From the NCBI RefSeq assembly GCF_000208745.1, contig NC_030859.1:7846879-7910878 (forward strand): 64,000 nt of DNA. Direction: 5' to 3'. The notes under the pieces were generated by a model. It did no database searches. It was given only the letters and a program-made list of their open reading frames with translations, and had not been told where the DNA came from. Source of the stretch: Theobroma cacao. Taxonomy: Eukaryota > Streptophyta > Magnoliopsida > Malvales > Malvaceae. The position numbers and the translations under genes are program-made. Position 1 is the first letter of the stretch; every line of letters begins with the position of its first letter. This document shows positions 10,710 through 22,440 of this stretch, piece after piece.

Positions 10710-11983
10710 GGCAAATACTCTCGCTTGTCCTCCTCCGAAAGTACCCTATGGCACTGACTTAGTAGGTCGAGATTGGATAGAAGCTATTCCCTTACCTTTA
10801 TCTAGTCGACTTCTCCTAGCTAGAGGTGAAATTACAGATGCTACCGCTGATGCTAGTTGTACATACCCATGACCAGTTCCTTGCGATCTCCCTTCATAGG
10901 GGCAATCTCTTCGCATATGTCCCGGTTGACCACAGTTAAAGCACACATCATATGATTGAGCACATGGCCCCACATGCATAGTCCCACAACGTACACAATA
11001 AGGACTACTCTGGCACCTCTGTCGACTGTTAGGGCTAGTCATTTCATTACCGATTCCTCGACGATTACTTGCTCTAGAAAAATTCCAATGACGAGATGGA
11101 CTACTAAACTAGGGTTTTCTCCTCGACCCTTGAGACCCCGTTGACACTTGCCCTCGATTTTGAACAATCTCCCTTCGACCAGGCTGACTTGACCTTCCAA
11201 AGGTCATTTCTCGACCAGTGTTCCTTTAACTAGGTTGTCCTTCAACCTTAATCCTTCCAATACTTTTGCAAAGTGCCCTGGCCTCCATACTATGACCCTC
11301 TATTAGTCGAGCATAATCCACTGCATCGAAGTACGAATCAAACCTCTGTGGTGCAATCACTTTAAAATAATACTCAAACAGTCCAGCCACAAACCTGTTC
11401 ACTCTCATATGCTCTGGAGACACAAGGTATGGGGGATATCTAGACAATTTCGTAAACTGCAAATCATATTTAGATACTATCATCCCATATGTCTGTCTTA
11501 AAGCCTCAAACTCCTTAGCCTTAGCCGCTCGCATACTACGAGGCATAAATCTATCCATAAAGGCTTTATCAAATTCCTTCTATCTAAGCAGACTAGCATC
11601 ACTAGACCTACCCCACATATATGATGTAATCCATTGTTGTTCTACATCGTCTAGATGAAAACTAGCCAATGTTACTGACCTCGTGCTCAAAGCTCTTAAT
11701 GCATGACAAATCTTTTCCTTGGTATCCAGAAATCTACGTGGGTCCTCTCCCACTATGGAACCAGTGAATAATAGAGGTTTTACCTTCATAAATGCAGATA
11801 ATGAAACTGAGTCATTTCCTTTGTCATTATTAGAATCTTTGTCATCCTTCTCTATCATATTTGTATTTGGGTCATAATACGGATCTTGTGAACTTAAATC
11901 CATGTACTCTTCAACCGCACTAGCACATCACTGAGTAAATTTAGTAAATTGTTGGGTCAAATTTCACAATCCAGCAACTAATT
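10710..11983 (-). pseudogene. Tekay/Del-like gypsy gag, central and C-terminal part
   Basis: This gag fragment would encode the capsid and nucleocapsid of the minus strand gypsy element. The capsid core runs from about 11800 to 11230, with family words [38 protein letters not shown] and [19 protein letters not shown]. The nucleocapsid near 10850-11000 has CVRCGTMHVGPC followed by a CCHC knuckle, CFNCGQPGHMRRDC. Stops occur between 11560 and 11580, near 11225 and near 11110, and another upstream of 10746, so it is a pseudogene. The N-terminal part lies at 14541-14789, beyond a nested solo LTR-A. Confidence 0.9.
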
Positions 11984-12799
11984 TGTCACGACCCAAATTT
12001 TTGAGCCATGACCTGCGCAAGGGCCCAATAAACGTAGTCTATTAAGCCCAAGCAAGCCTATCGATTTATTCTACTCATCATTCCATCAAATATCGCTAAG
12101 TCACAAATTATAACTTTAAATCAAAATAGTAATAGACAGTGCTAACTCGTATTGGCATTTCTCATATATTATATACATACATTGTGTACAACATGTATTC
12201 CAATAATGTACATTAGGTTCACCTATACATCTCAAAAAGAAGACTTGACTTCCAACGGAGGGACTCGGATGAATGTACAGTTACTGAATGCTGAGACACC
12301 TACCAAAAGATGGACACAGGTCTACAAAGATACCTCGTCCTAGTTATCGGCTACCTCATGATCTGAAAACATGAATTTGAAATGGTGAATATAAACCCAG
12401 TGAGTGAACAAGGAAGGGAACAAGCAACAACAAAGGAAAATTTAAAATCATGATGCACTAGTTTCAAAACAATGCAATTTAGTTCATTCCTAATAAAACC
12501 CCTTATCGAGCCCTTAAGTGATTAATCATTTGAAAATCATGAACCCATACATAGCGAATCATTTGGAGAATTAAAGCTTTAATATTTCACAATCAAGTCA
12601 AATACAAGCAACGAGAATGCCTTTCCGCTTCAGCGACGTTGGAACTTAGTTATTAACTGAACGAGGGTTTCTCACTAAACCTCCTCATTTTAAACTTAAC
12701 TCTTTTAATCCTTAAGGTTTGAAGTCCATGCTCCCATATGGTAGCAAAGAAGTGAAAGATAGGGCAGAAATTGGACAAGATAAGAGACTCTACCCAAAA

Positions 12800-12960
12800 A
12801 TAGAATGTTTCTCACTGCAGCGAAATTGCAACCCAGAAAACAAAAAGTTTCTCGCTATAGTGTCATTCTCGCTGCAGTGAAAATGTATCCTCGCTGCAAC
12901 GAGTTTTTGGCTAGTGTACCTCTCAAAATCCAAGAGTTTCTCGTTGCAGCGAAATACAGG
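12800..12960 (-). repeat. GCTGCAGCGAG palindrome cluster
   Basis: About seven degenerate copies of TCTCGCTGCAGCGAGA-like words lie here, in the same relative place as in the other LTR-A copies. Substitutions are mostly C/T and G/A. Confidence 0.7.
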
Positions 12961-13184
12961 ACATCAATGCAAAATTTACCTTTCTCCTAAAGGAAAAACC
13001 ACCCTGCCAAAAGGTCCAAACCAACATGAAAATACATAACAATTTCTCAAGGTTTAACATGTCAAGTTTCACATGCATTACAACCATAACCCATTATCCA
13101 TCAATTTCCTATAACATACATATTTAAATATATATATATATATACACATATATACCCATCATCATCATCACACCATCCCATCAT

Positions 13185-13325
13185 CATCATCACCAGCTCA
13201 TGCGCACTCCCTACTCTCACATGGCTGGGTCATCATCGGGTTATGCGCACTCCCTACTCGCACATAATTGGGTCATCCTCGGCTTATGCGCATTCCCTAC
13301 TCGCACATAGCCGAGTCAATATAAA
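13185..13325 (-). repeat. Short tandem repeat, GCGCACTCCCTACTCGCACA type
   Basis: Three units of about 50 bp share TGCGCACTCCCTACTCGCACA followed by a GGGTCATC- or GAGTCAAT-like end. This is a distinct sub-type of the LTR-A tandem run, with a similar version at 35750-35860, whereas other copies carry GATGTGGGG units. Confidence 0.75.
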
Positions 13326-14540
13326 TACACAACATTATACTCAAGCTTATATGTATATCAACATAATGCAGCCACATAGAAATCCATAATAATCACATTT
13401 CATAACATAAACCTTTTCTCAAACGCTTGTTCCCAAGGCATTCATTTTCATGAAAAATTGTATAAAATCATTCAAACACTTTGTCAAATCCATCATATTC
13501 CCAAAATTAGTTTTGAAGGTAGTCCACTCACCAATTGATTGTAGAACTTTTAGTTGACTCAAATCCCCCTAATGATCTAATTGGAATGATGGTGCTTCCT
13601 TAAAAACCTAGGATCACATTAACATAAACAATGGATTAATTTACACACTATGACCTCTAAAAGCTATCTCTTAGCTAGTTTTCAATTGCCACTTTAAATG
13701 GCTATCTATGTTCACTATCTTAATCACTAAAAAGTAATGAACATACTAAACAATAAAACAACTCATAAATCACAATTACTAGCCATTTTCTGCAGCTACA
13801 AATCAAACTTGGTGCATCACTCACCCTAGGGTTCCTTTGTAGTTGGATTCTCTTCCAATAGCTTCTAAATCAACAGAATGATTCTCTCTTTCTCTTTCTA
13901 AAATGCCCAACTAGTGAGAGAAAGTATGAAAACAAGATATTTCAAGGTTTTTGAAGTAAAAAGATGAAATAGCATAAAGGTTTATGGAAGGGTGCACCAA
14001 AAGCATGAAAATTGGAGCTAGAGAGAGAAAGTTGTGGAAGATTGAAAATCAAGCTTCCATGGAGTTTGAAGAAACGTGAAAGAGGAGAAGGGAAGAAGAA
14101 CACCAGCTATTGGAAAATTCAAGAAGCTGCTAGAAATTCAAGGTATTTATAGGCAATCTTATCCTTCCTTTAAAATTACGAAAATGCCCCATCCACCAAT
14201 TAACTTACTCTCCTCCAATCTTTTATGCAATCTTTTTGCTCTTTTAACACTGAGACAATATCCATAATGGTCTAAACATGCTCGGGTTCATAAAAACTTA
14301 AAATTTTAACTTGAGGTGAAAAATGACCATTTTGCACCTATTATGAAAATTGTTGAAACTTATAGTTTTCTTCGTGTTTTCATCAGCACATATCATTTAT
14401 ATTGTCTTATGCCTATTTAGGCCTTAAAATATTATAAAACTTTCTTCTAAAAGCTTATTAGAAAAAATGACGAAACTACCCTTAGCCCATATTATTACAT
14501 CTATACTTAGTTACAAGCCTATAGAAGTTGGGGTATCAAA

Positions 14541-14789
14541 TAAATCATCCAAGGTAGCACTCTCTAAAGTAGGTCCACCTACCTCAATGCTGTCTGTACT
14601 AGCACTCCTTTGATCACTTGAACTACCATCACTTGAACGTCAGCAACTCTTCCTCCCCCTTGTTCTAGGACGACCTCGCCCTCGTGAGGTAGTAATCCGT
14701 AGTCGCTTATCGGTCTCTTTAGGTGAGTCTGACTCACCCGCAACCCTCAAAGATGCTCGTGTTCAAGGCAGCATCTCAAACCTGGACAT
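14541..14789 (-). pseudogene. Tekay-like gypsy gag, N-terminal part
   Basis: This is the start of the gag of the minus strand gypsy element, split from the rest by the solo LTR-A at 11984-14540. I place the start at 14789 (MSRFEMLP), the first ATG of the frame after the primer site; a TGA follows the eighth residue. The peptide has an arginine- and glycine-rich stretch, [11 protein letters not shown], with the GRP core of an AT-hook, followed by a serine-rich, acidic tail. Basic N-termini occur in some gypsy gags, but DNA binding by this one is only a suggestion. Confidence 0.75.
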
Positions 14790-14972
14790 TAGCAATCAAT
14801 TCGCGTTACTTAATTGTCTTTTATAATTACACAAGGTAGTTTCTAAGATAAAGGAGTCTACGCGACCTCCTACCTATAATCGATGCTACAGTCACTAACT
14901 ATAAGCAAGACTATGCATTGACCCCACTACTTTGCTGCTTGACACGAGGATTCCTGGGACTCAACTAAATCT
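14790..14972 (-). other. 5' leader between primer site and gag
   Basis: This is the untranslated leader of the minus strand gypsy element, between the primer-binding site and the gag start. I see no coding sequence or clear regulatory motif in it. Confidence 0.7.
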
Positions 14973-14986
14973 GGCTCTGATACTAA
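14973..14986 (-). other. Primer-binding site, initiator Met tRNA type
   Basis: On the minus strand it reads TTAGTATCAGAGCC, one change from TGGTATCAGAGCC, five bases after the LTR end GGTCATTACA. It fixes 14990-17357 as the 5' LTR and gives the element its minus orientation. Confidence 0.88.
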
Positions 14987-14989
14987 GTC

Positions 14990-17357
14990 TGTAATGACCT
15001 TTAAACCGATTGTTACCGGCATCCGAGACATGCGAATGAACCTGCCAAATCTCAAACAAGCCTAATTCAAGCTTCCTGTTAATTCCATCAAAAATAACTT
15101 CAAGAATGCATTGACTAGTAATAATGATACTATTAATTACTCAATCTAGATAAACATTTGAAATTTCATACTTCGTTAATAAATAACATTATCCAAATGT
15201 CTATAAACTCTCAACAAAGGTAACGTCACACTTACTATTCCTTACACAACCACAAGGCTTTAACAAATACATATTTGTAAGTTTATTGATACTTTCTAAC
15301 ATCTAGCAATTTTACGTGACACGACCCTAGGCAACGGAGCAACTCGAAGTGGAGGCTAAAAGATGCCATTACCTATGTCGTAGCGAAACAGGATACGCTA
15401 GACAATATGTCTGCAATGATCACTTATCTGCAAAAGAAGATCAAGGGGGTGAGTCTCACAAACTCAGTGATCATCAGCTCGTGAGTAGGGTGTAAATGGG
15501 AAACAAGCTAAAGGTAGAAAATTTGAATGTTAAAAACATAAGGATATATAAACAATTTATCTTAAAATGGGATTTGTGCCTTACAAGTAGACCAAAAAAT
15601 TTAATACAAGATAATTGTTCAAACCATATATATTTATATATCAAATTCAGTGCAAATAAAAATTTCTATTATTGGAACCTTTTTATAACTTACTGAAACC
15701 AAATCAGTGTAACCATTTACGCTCCCATAAGTTTAAACATTTGAAAACTTATAAGCAAGACTACATATCATCTCATGCTTGAAGCATTAATTCTACATCA
15801 TTATATAAACAGGGAAGCTGCTGAAAATCGTATAATTCATGCCATGCATAGAAATACAAGTTTGAACACCCAAAGAGACTTTACTCTCGAGTAAGAAATA
15901 AAATAAAAGCCCATGGACCCACTTCCAAAAAATAACATCCGGGAGCCTCACTCCACTAGATCCCACATACCATGGCAGTCTCAACGATGTTAGTTGACAT
16001 CAGAGAATCAAGCGGTTTCAAACGCATATATCACTTGTGGCCTAGCCACGTACATGTCACAAACCATGGCCTCAGCCATGTTTAACAACCCGTCGGTGAC
16101 CCAAAAGTTCTCTAGCTAGAGCTCACTTGTGTACAAGGGTCACACTTAACCTATGTGACACCTGGCCTACTCTCGAATCTCCCGATTCGGTAAAATCATT
16201 TAAAAATTGAGTTACGTTCTCAAAAGTTCATTTCAAAACCTTTTTTTCGAAACATTTAACATAATAATACTATGAAATCCCTTGCAAGCTTTTTAACATA
16301 AAATTGTTGCATGAATTTGAACATCAATCCGCATGGTGAATATGTATTCTAATCATGGAGGCACATTGCATAAACTTTAAGGCACTTTTGATAGAAAATC
16401 ATAGTACAAAGGCTTGTTTCTCGATTTTAAAATCCTTTACGTATCTAGTACATATATGTGCTCAAGACATTCTTAACCATTAAAACATCCACAAAGTTCC
16501 TAAAATTCTACCAGCTCATGCTTCCCAAAATTTGTGCATTTTAAGTAAAGCATACATATATATATATACAAAGTATAGGAATGTTGAAGTGGACACCCCC
16601 TACTCACCTCACAATAGTCGGACGCTATGTGGTTATTAATTCATGTGTTGATATATACTAATCCTTTTTGCCGATCACTCCTTGCCTCGTCCGACATGCC
16701 ACCACAGCTCACTTCCTCTATTTTCACATTTCTTAGCAATCATTCAAACCCAATTCACTTATGTACTCATACATGGCAAAAATTATAAATCTACTTTCAT
16801 CAAGCATTTTTTTAAGTTTGCATCCACCACAATTTACATTCATATGCTACCACCGAGTACAACATCAATATTCATCCATGCACACTAACATTCATAACCT
16901 CAATTCTCCTATAATATTTCACTTACCAAGCTGCCAACAATTGCACAATTATTCCTCATAACATCAAACTAACCGTAGATCTCAAAATATAGTATTAAAC
17001 TTACCATTTCCCTTCACCATAAATCCACCATACACCCACTGGTTTGGTGGCTACATGTCACCAAATGTTCACCAATCAAGCTGATCTTTGCTGCCACAAA
17101 ACATTTATCTTAATTACTAACTCATTTTCAAAGATTACTCAAGTTAAAAGGAAAAATCTTTACCTTTCCTTGCTTGAATCACCAAAACCGAGCCTTATTC
17201 CTCCATTGATACTCCACGACACCTCTCTTGAGTGTTGGAAGCTCCTTGAGTGATGAATCAATACAAATCTTTAAGAATGAGGTAGGAAATCTCACGACTC
17301 CACTTGATTTTGTGCAAAACCCGTGCCTATCTTTTTCTCTTTTTCTTTCTTTCTTTT
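14990..17357 (-). mobile_element. 5' LTR, family C, of the minus strand gypsy element
   Basis: This LTR ends (minus strand) GGTCATTACA at 14990, next to the primer site. It matches the solo LTR-C at 48943-57017 over the intron and U5 parts, including CTCACCCCC, the TTTTGCAG acceptor (15428 on the minus strand) and the GAGGTGAGTA donor near 16607. The insertion of LTR-B element 2 at 17358 splits it inside a CTTT run; it resumes at 23020 and is lost at 23367, without its first kilobase or so. The ORFs on both strands in this stretch have no protein family features. Confidence 0.85.
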
Positions 17358-20300
17358 TGTAATACCCTGTACTTGATGTGGTGACTAATAAAGTTTATTG
17401 GATGTCAATTGAGGTTAATTATAATGTTTAAAAGTGATGAAAGATGAAAGGAGCAGTTGGGATAAAATATTTCACACGCGAGGAAATAATAATATTTTAT
17501 CAAATAGGAATTTATGAGATAAAAAGTTATTCAGAAGTGAATTGAGGCATAATAAGGTATTTTGGATACCAAGGAGACAAGAGAAAATTTTTTGGAATAA
17601 AATAATATTTTATTAATAAAATAATATTAAAATATTAATATTTTATTCAGTGTTAGAATTTTCCATGAAGGAGGAGTGTATGGTCAATCTAAGTGGGGGA
17701 GAAGAAGAATGAGAAAATTTTGGAGAAAAAATGACGTTCATAGGGCCACGTGTCTTTATTAAGTAAAGATAGTGCGGGTAAATAAATATTTTAAATATTA
17801 CGGGGATACTGCGTTGAAGTACAAGCTTCATACTTTGTTTGTACATGTGTAGAAGAAGATAATAGAAGGAAGTTGCAGTTAAATGAGTGTTGGGAGGACT
17901 AAATTAAAATGGAAAGAAACAAAAAGGGCAAAACAATAATTTTACGTGAAGTTTGGTCAAAGCTTCCAAAGGAAGCTTTGACTTAGATTTTTTTAGCCTA
18001 AAACAATTTTTATCTGCTCCAGCAAGATTGTTGCCTGTTCTTCTCCATGCTCCATGTCATTCTTGAAGCTTCCATGCCTTTTTCTCTTTATCCACCATGA
18101 AATCAAGTTTTCTTCACTTTCCTTTCCATGTTTTCTTTTCCTTTCTTCTCCAAACTTCTTGAGCACTAAATTTACAGCCTTTAACCCTGATTTCCAGCAT
18201 ATCTAAACCCTAGGACGAGAAGAAAGAAAAAGAGAGAAAGGAAGAAAAAGCTTGGTTTTGGTGATTTAAGCAAGGAACGGTAAGAATTCTTGTTTTTGGC
18301 TTGAGTAGTCTTTGAAAATGAGTTAGTGACTTCGAGAAATGTCTTGTGGCAGCAAAGATTGGCTTGATTGGAGAAAATTTGGTAACATGTAAGCCAATAA
18401 ACCCATGGGTACATGAAGAACTCAAAGTGGAAAAGGAAAACGGTAAGCTTAACGCTATGTTTCAAAGCCTACGGTTAGTTGAATATTGTGAAGAATTACG
18501 GTTGTTGAAAGGATCTATTTGCCTAAGCTAGTTGAAAATTATTAAGATTGTATGGCATGTTATTTGAAAGAAATGAAAAAGGAATATTGTTGATGGAGGA
18601 TTGAGAAACAAAGTATTGAAAGTTAGATAGATAACGATACGTGTAAACTAGGAAATAATCGAGTGAAAGTGAGAATGATTGTTGCTACCATATATGTGGA
18701 TTATGTGTGGAAATATAAGATGGATTTGAGTGAAAATTATTTAGAAAGGTTGAAGTAGACACGTGACATCATAATTAAGTTACCGGTGATATAATTTAAG
18801 AAATTACGTAAGCAATGGATATAAGTAATTTTAGTAAAAAGTGTATTAAGATGTGAGTTAATTGAAGATGGGTTCATGATAGGATGAAAAATATAAATTT
18901 GAGCAAGGATTAATTAATTAAAGTGCTGCCCGTATACATATATAATTAAATATATTGAGTTCGTATTATTGTTAGGAAGTGCAAAGATAAGGTTAAAGTA
19001 CTGTGGTGGCATGTCGGAGTAAACATCGAGCGATCGGCCAGTGAAAATAATTAGAGACACGTCCGATCAAATTGCGATGTAATATCCCGCTATCGTAAGG
19101 TGAGTGAACTTGCACTAAAATGTTTTGGGTAGATGTACATATGTTCGATTGAATTACTTGAACTGTTTAAATTGTCTTTTCTGTAAAATGCATGGGAACA
19201 AGCTTTTAGTGAAATGTCTTTGTGATGTGGAATATGATTGTAATGAAACTATATACCTTTATATGATGCTGATATGTATGTAAAGATATATGATGTGTAT
19301 TGTTAAGCAAAGTAATTTTGTATAATGGATGTAACCATGCATGTGCGGAGTGGGTAGTGCACATGCCGGTTGAATGATAAGGTTTCGAAAGTTATAACCG
19401 TGCATGTGCGGAGTGGGCAATGCACATGCCGGTTGAATGATGATGTTGCGATAATTACTACTGTGCATGTGCAAAGTGGGCAGTGCACATGCTGGTAATG
19501 ATGCATATGAGTTGAGTGATGTGATGGAGGTGTATGTGCTTATATATATATACATGATTACTATATAGATATGTTTGGATTTAAAATGTGATCGCATTGA
19601 CTGTTGATAACTTGAGTATTGTCAATGTGTTCAATTTAATTTGCAATGTGGCATGAGTGGATTTTCCCAATGGCAGTGAATACCCCTTAGATTTTATATG
19701 GCTAGAATCTCAATGCAGAAAAAATACCTTTTTACTACGATGAGAGTCAATCTATTATGTTTGACTTACTTGAAGTTTACTAAAGCTTTCACTTCTCAAC
19801 TTCTTTGTTGTTCATGAGTATTTTGTTAGTAAGTGACTAAAAGATCAAGATTTGAAATGAGGGGTTTTTAATAAGGGTTAAGCTAAACTACATTGTTTTG
19901 AACTTAAGTGCATCAGGATTTCTAAACCTTCCTTAATGTTGCTTGTTCCTTTCTTATGTTCACTCACTGAGTTTGTACTCACGTTTTCAACTTCATGTTT
20001 TCAGATTCAGAGGTGATTGGGACGTAGATTGAGGTTCCCATGTACACCCATCTTTCAGTCGGTATCCTGGTATTCAGTAGTCATATTCCCCATCCAGAGT
20101 CACTCCGCTAATGGTCCAGGTCTTTGTGTATGCTCAATGTGAATTGATAAAATACATTGGATAGACTATTTATGTATATTTTGAACTATGATGCCAATAT
20201 GAACATCCACTTGGGTTTTATGAATTGCGTTTGAAGAAATTGACATTTGAACACTATTAAGTATAGATCTTAAAGAAATATGATAGATTGATGGACTAAT

Positions 20301-20379
20301 ATACAAGTGCATATAGAGAGGCTTACTTGGGCCTATTGGGTCCTTGGGCCGGTCATGTCCTGAAAATTGGGTTGTGACA
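17358..20379 (+). mobile_element. 5' LTR, family B, of LARD-like element 2 (3,022 bp)
   Basis: It starts TGTAATACCCTG at 17358 and ends GGGTTGTGACA at 20379, followed by the primer site. It is a mosaic: from the start to about 19104 it follows LTR-C, from there on LTR-A and LTR-B1. The intron-like segment runs from CGTAAG|GTGAGTGAA (GT at 19100) to TGTTTTCAG (AG at 20004). The left flank 17353-17357 is CTTTT and the right flank 23020-23024 is CTTTC, a likely target duplication in a CTTT run with one change. The ORFs inside are short and unlike known proteins. Confidence 0.9.
19330..19500 (+). repeat. Tandem TGCATGTGCGGAGTGGGCAG units
   Basis: Three units of about 65 bp share CCGTGCATGTGCGGAGTGGG followed by a TGCACATGCCGGT-like end. 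It fills the place taken by GATGTGGGG units in LTR-A and by CCCTACTCGCACA units elsewhere. Confidence 0.8.
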
Positions 20380-20383
20380 AACT

Positions 20384-20395
20384 TGGTATCAGAGC
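20384..20395 (+). other. Primer-binding site, initiator Met tRNA type
   Basis: TGGTATCAGAGC lies four bases after the LTR end GTTGTGACA. This exact match identifies 17358-20379 as the 5' LTR and supports initiator tRNA-Met priming. Confidence 0.95.
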
Positions 20396-20617
20396 CCTAG
20401 GTTTAGATGAGTCTTAGGGATTCCTGTGTGGTCAGTGGAGTTGTTGGAGTTCGTGTAGAGTCTTGTCCTTGGATTGTGGGTGCACAACGTAAGTTAAGGA
20501 CAGGAGGCTACATGGACCCCTACTTCATTAGAAACCTACCTATTCCTATGATGTATAGATGGATGAGTAATCAATACTTGGTTGCGTATAGGTGGATATA
20601 CGCTAGTTGCACATATC

Positions 20618-21037
20618 ATGTCTAGAAAAGACGGCAGTCTTGATACCTCTCATAGTACTAGCGAAGGCTCACTAGATTCCATTGCTTGGAGCTGATATAT
20701 GCTTGAGGGTGAAAGCGTAACAAGTAACTTGACTCGATTTTCGAGTGGATCGGTTCCCTCGAGAGGTAAACCACTATTTAAAAGCTTGAGGAGTCTCGCA
20801 AGACTAGTGGGTAATGAAATCGATCCGAGGAAAAAGAACACGAACAAGATGGGAAAAAGGATTATCAGTAATTATCGTCCTAATAAGGTATCTGTATCCG
20901 TTGTTCGACACTTTCCTCTTGGTTGTGTGAGAAGTGCTGTACCTGTTAGTAAGGAGGAATTTGAGGGGCAACGACAAGCTTGGATTGAGAATTATAAAAA
21001 AAATGAGAAAATCTCAAGAGGAATAGGAGGACCCTGA
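20618..21037 (+). pseudogene. Gag-position ORF of LARD-like element 2, unrecognised
   Basis: After the primer site a frame starts MSRKDGSLDTSHSTSEGS at 20618, meets a TGA at 20693, and continues from MLEGESV at 20699 to a stop at 21035-21037. It holds no capsid core, no CCHC knuckle and no enzyme motif. A phrase near its middle, VVRHFPLGC followed by a basic, glutamine-rich helix, faintly recalls uncharacterised plant repeat proteins with RDFPPGCG. The opening MSR and serine-rich start resemble the N-terminal gag at 14541-14789. I read it as a residual, truncated gag leader and do not assign a function. Confidence 0.5.
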
Positions 21038-22440
21038 AGAGGATCCATCAATGTGCTCGGATCCTAAAGACACTTAATATTTTCGTTGAAGTTTGTATCA
21101 CTTTAAGTATAGGCAAATGCAGTGTAAAGGAAATAGTAGTAATTACCTATACAAAGGAGTTAAGAGTCGGCTTTTATTTTGTATGACTCAAATGGATTAT
21201 GAAACAGTTGTTTTAATGACTTGGTGCGTATTGGAGTCCTTCGATATGATAGAGATAGATTAGCGATATAATGATTGAGGGAGGATATTAACCTTAGTGG
21301 CATGGTTGGTCGCCTTAGATGATTATTAAGGATCGACATAGAAAGTCATTAATGGTACAAACAACTACGAGACCTGACAAATGATTACCAATTAATCATG
21401 GAAAGGTGAAATTTGAAATCCCAGTTGCAGTTACAATTTGGAAGAATATAGGAAAAATCAATGAGGTTATAGGTGAAACTTAGAATGGATGATGTGATTG
21501 AGTCGAGGATTGTAATTTAAGCATGGAGGGAATTACAAAATAATGCCATGACATTATAAGATGATAATTTGGCACAAATATTGACTAAGGGAGGCAATTA
21601 TGGAACTTGAGAAAAGGTGAATCCTTGATTTAATAAAGATTGTGAGTGTAGAGCGTGAAGAAAGATGAACTATTTTCATTGTCATTTGTACTAAAAGTTA
21701 ACAAAACTATTTGAGTTACATGACAAGAAAGACAATTAATTGTAGATGTTAAGGAATTGGGGAATGTCATAAATGTTGAATATTTTTTATGTGGTATTAT
21801 ATATTGAGAATTTGATGCACAATATGGCAAGATTGTCCTAAGGTGAGACTTATGGGTTGAAAATAAATGTTAAAGGATAAAATGAGTTTAAAAATATTGA
21901 CTCAGCTTAGTGCATATAATAAGCAAAAGAGAAGATATGCCTGGTCATGAAAATTGTGGGATAGGCTTGGAGGAAAGCCAAATGTTGAGCATGATCCCTG
22001 TCGTAACTTTAAAGATGGAAGAACTTATTCGTGGAAAAAATTTCCAGCAGGCACAGCGCTATTGCACTAACTCTTTAATGTTGCAGCGTTGAAACTATCC
22101 CATGTCTAGCAGCCACGATGTTGCAGCACTGACTGTCCAACATCACAGCGCTATGAATACCTCATGTCTATGATGCATGAGCAATATGGGAGTGGCACAA
22201 TAATGAGCTTCCAAGTTGAATTATGGTCATTGGTCATTGAGCTTTGTTATTTGGGAGTTTTAAATGTTCCGGAGAATGTTTACATGAATGAATTGAAAAG
22301 TTTCTTTATCGCCTTATATATGGGCATATAATTAAAAGAGAAATTGAAAGATTCTTGAGAGGACTACATTGAGATAAGATACTATGTGAAGTATTAAGAT
22401 GGATAATATATTGACCAAAGTCAAATCCTAATAAATATAT
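21038..22440 (+). mobile_element. Non-coding interior of LARD-like element 2
   Basis: This 1.4 kb stretch has no recognisable retroelement protein. The part near 21780-21990 aligns by eye with 47170-47370 in the LTR-D element, for example the shared word AAAATATTGACT. A cluster of GCAGCGCT-, GCAGCGTT- and GCAGCAC-like words lies at 22040-22180. The 3' boundary with the LTR remnant at 22441 is a deletion junction: no polypurine tract is visible there. Confidence 0.65.

Larger units (their letters stand above)
11984..14540 (-). mobile_element. Solo LTR, family A (2,557 bp), minus strand
   Basis: On the plus strand it begins TGTCACGACCC at 11984 and ends GGGGTATCAAA at 14540, the reverse complement of LTR-A ends. 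Flanks are TAATT (11979-11983) and TAAAT (14541-14545), a 5 bp duplication with one change. The interrupted gag frame resumes on both sides. It contains the TATA (14144-14151), an intron-like segment from the donor at 13531 (TTG|GTGAGTGGA on the minus strand) to the acceptor at 12363 (GTTTTCAG), and the palindrome cluster. No interior is present, so it is a solo LTR. Confidence 0.9.

Noticed and set aside
20699..21037. A 112-codon ORF as a host gene
   Set aside because: It lies at the gag position between a primer site and an LTR remnant and continues an upstream frame through a stop.
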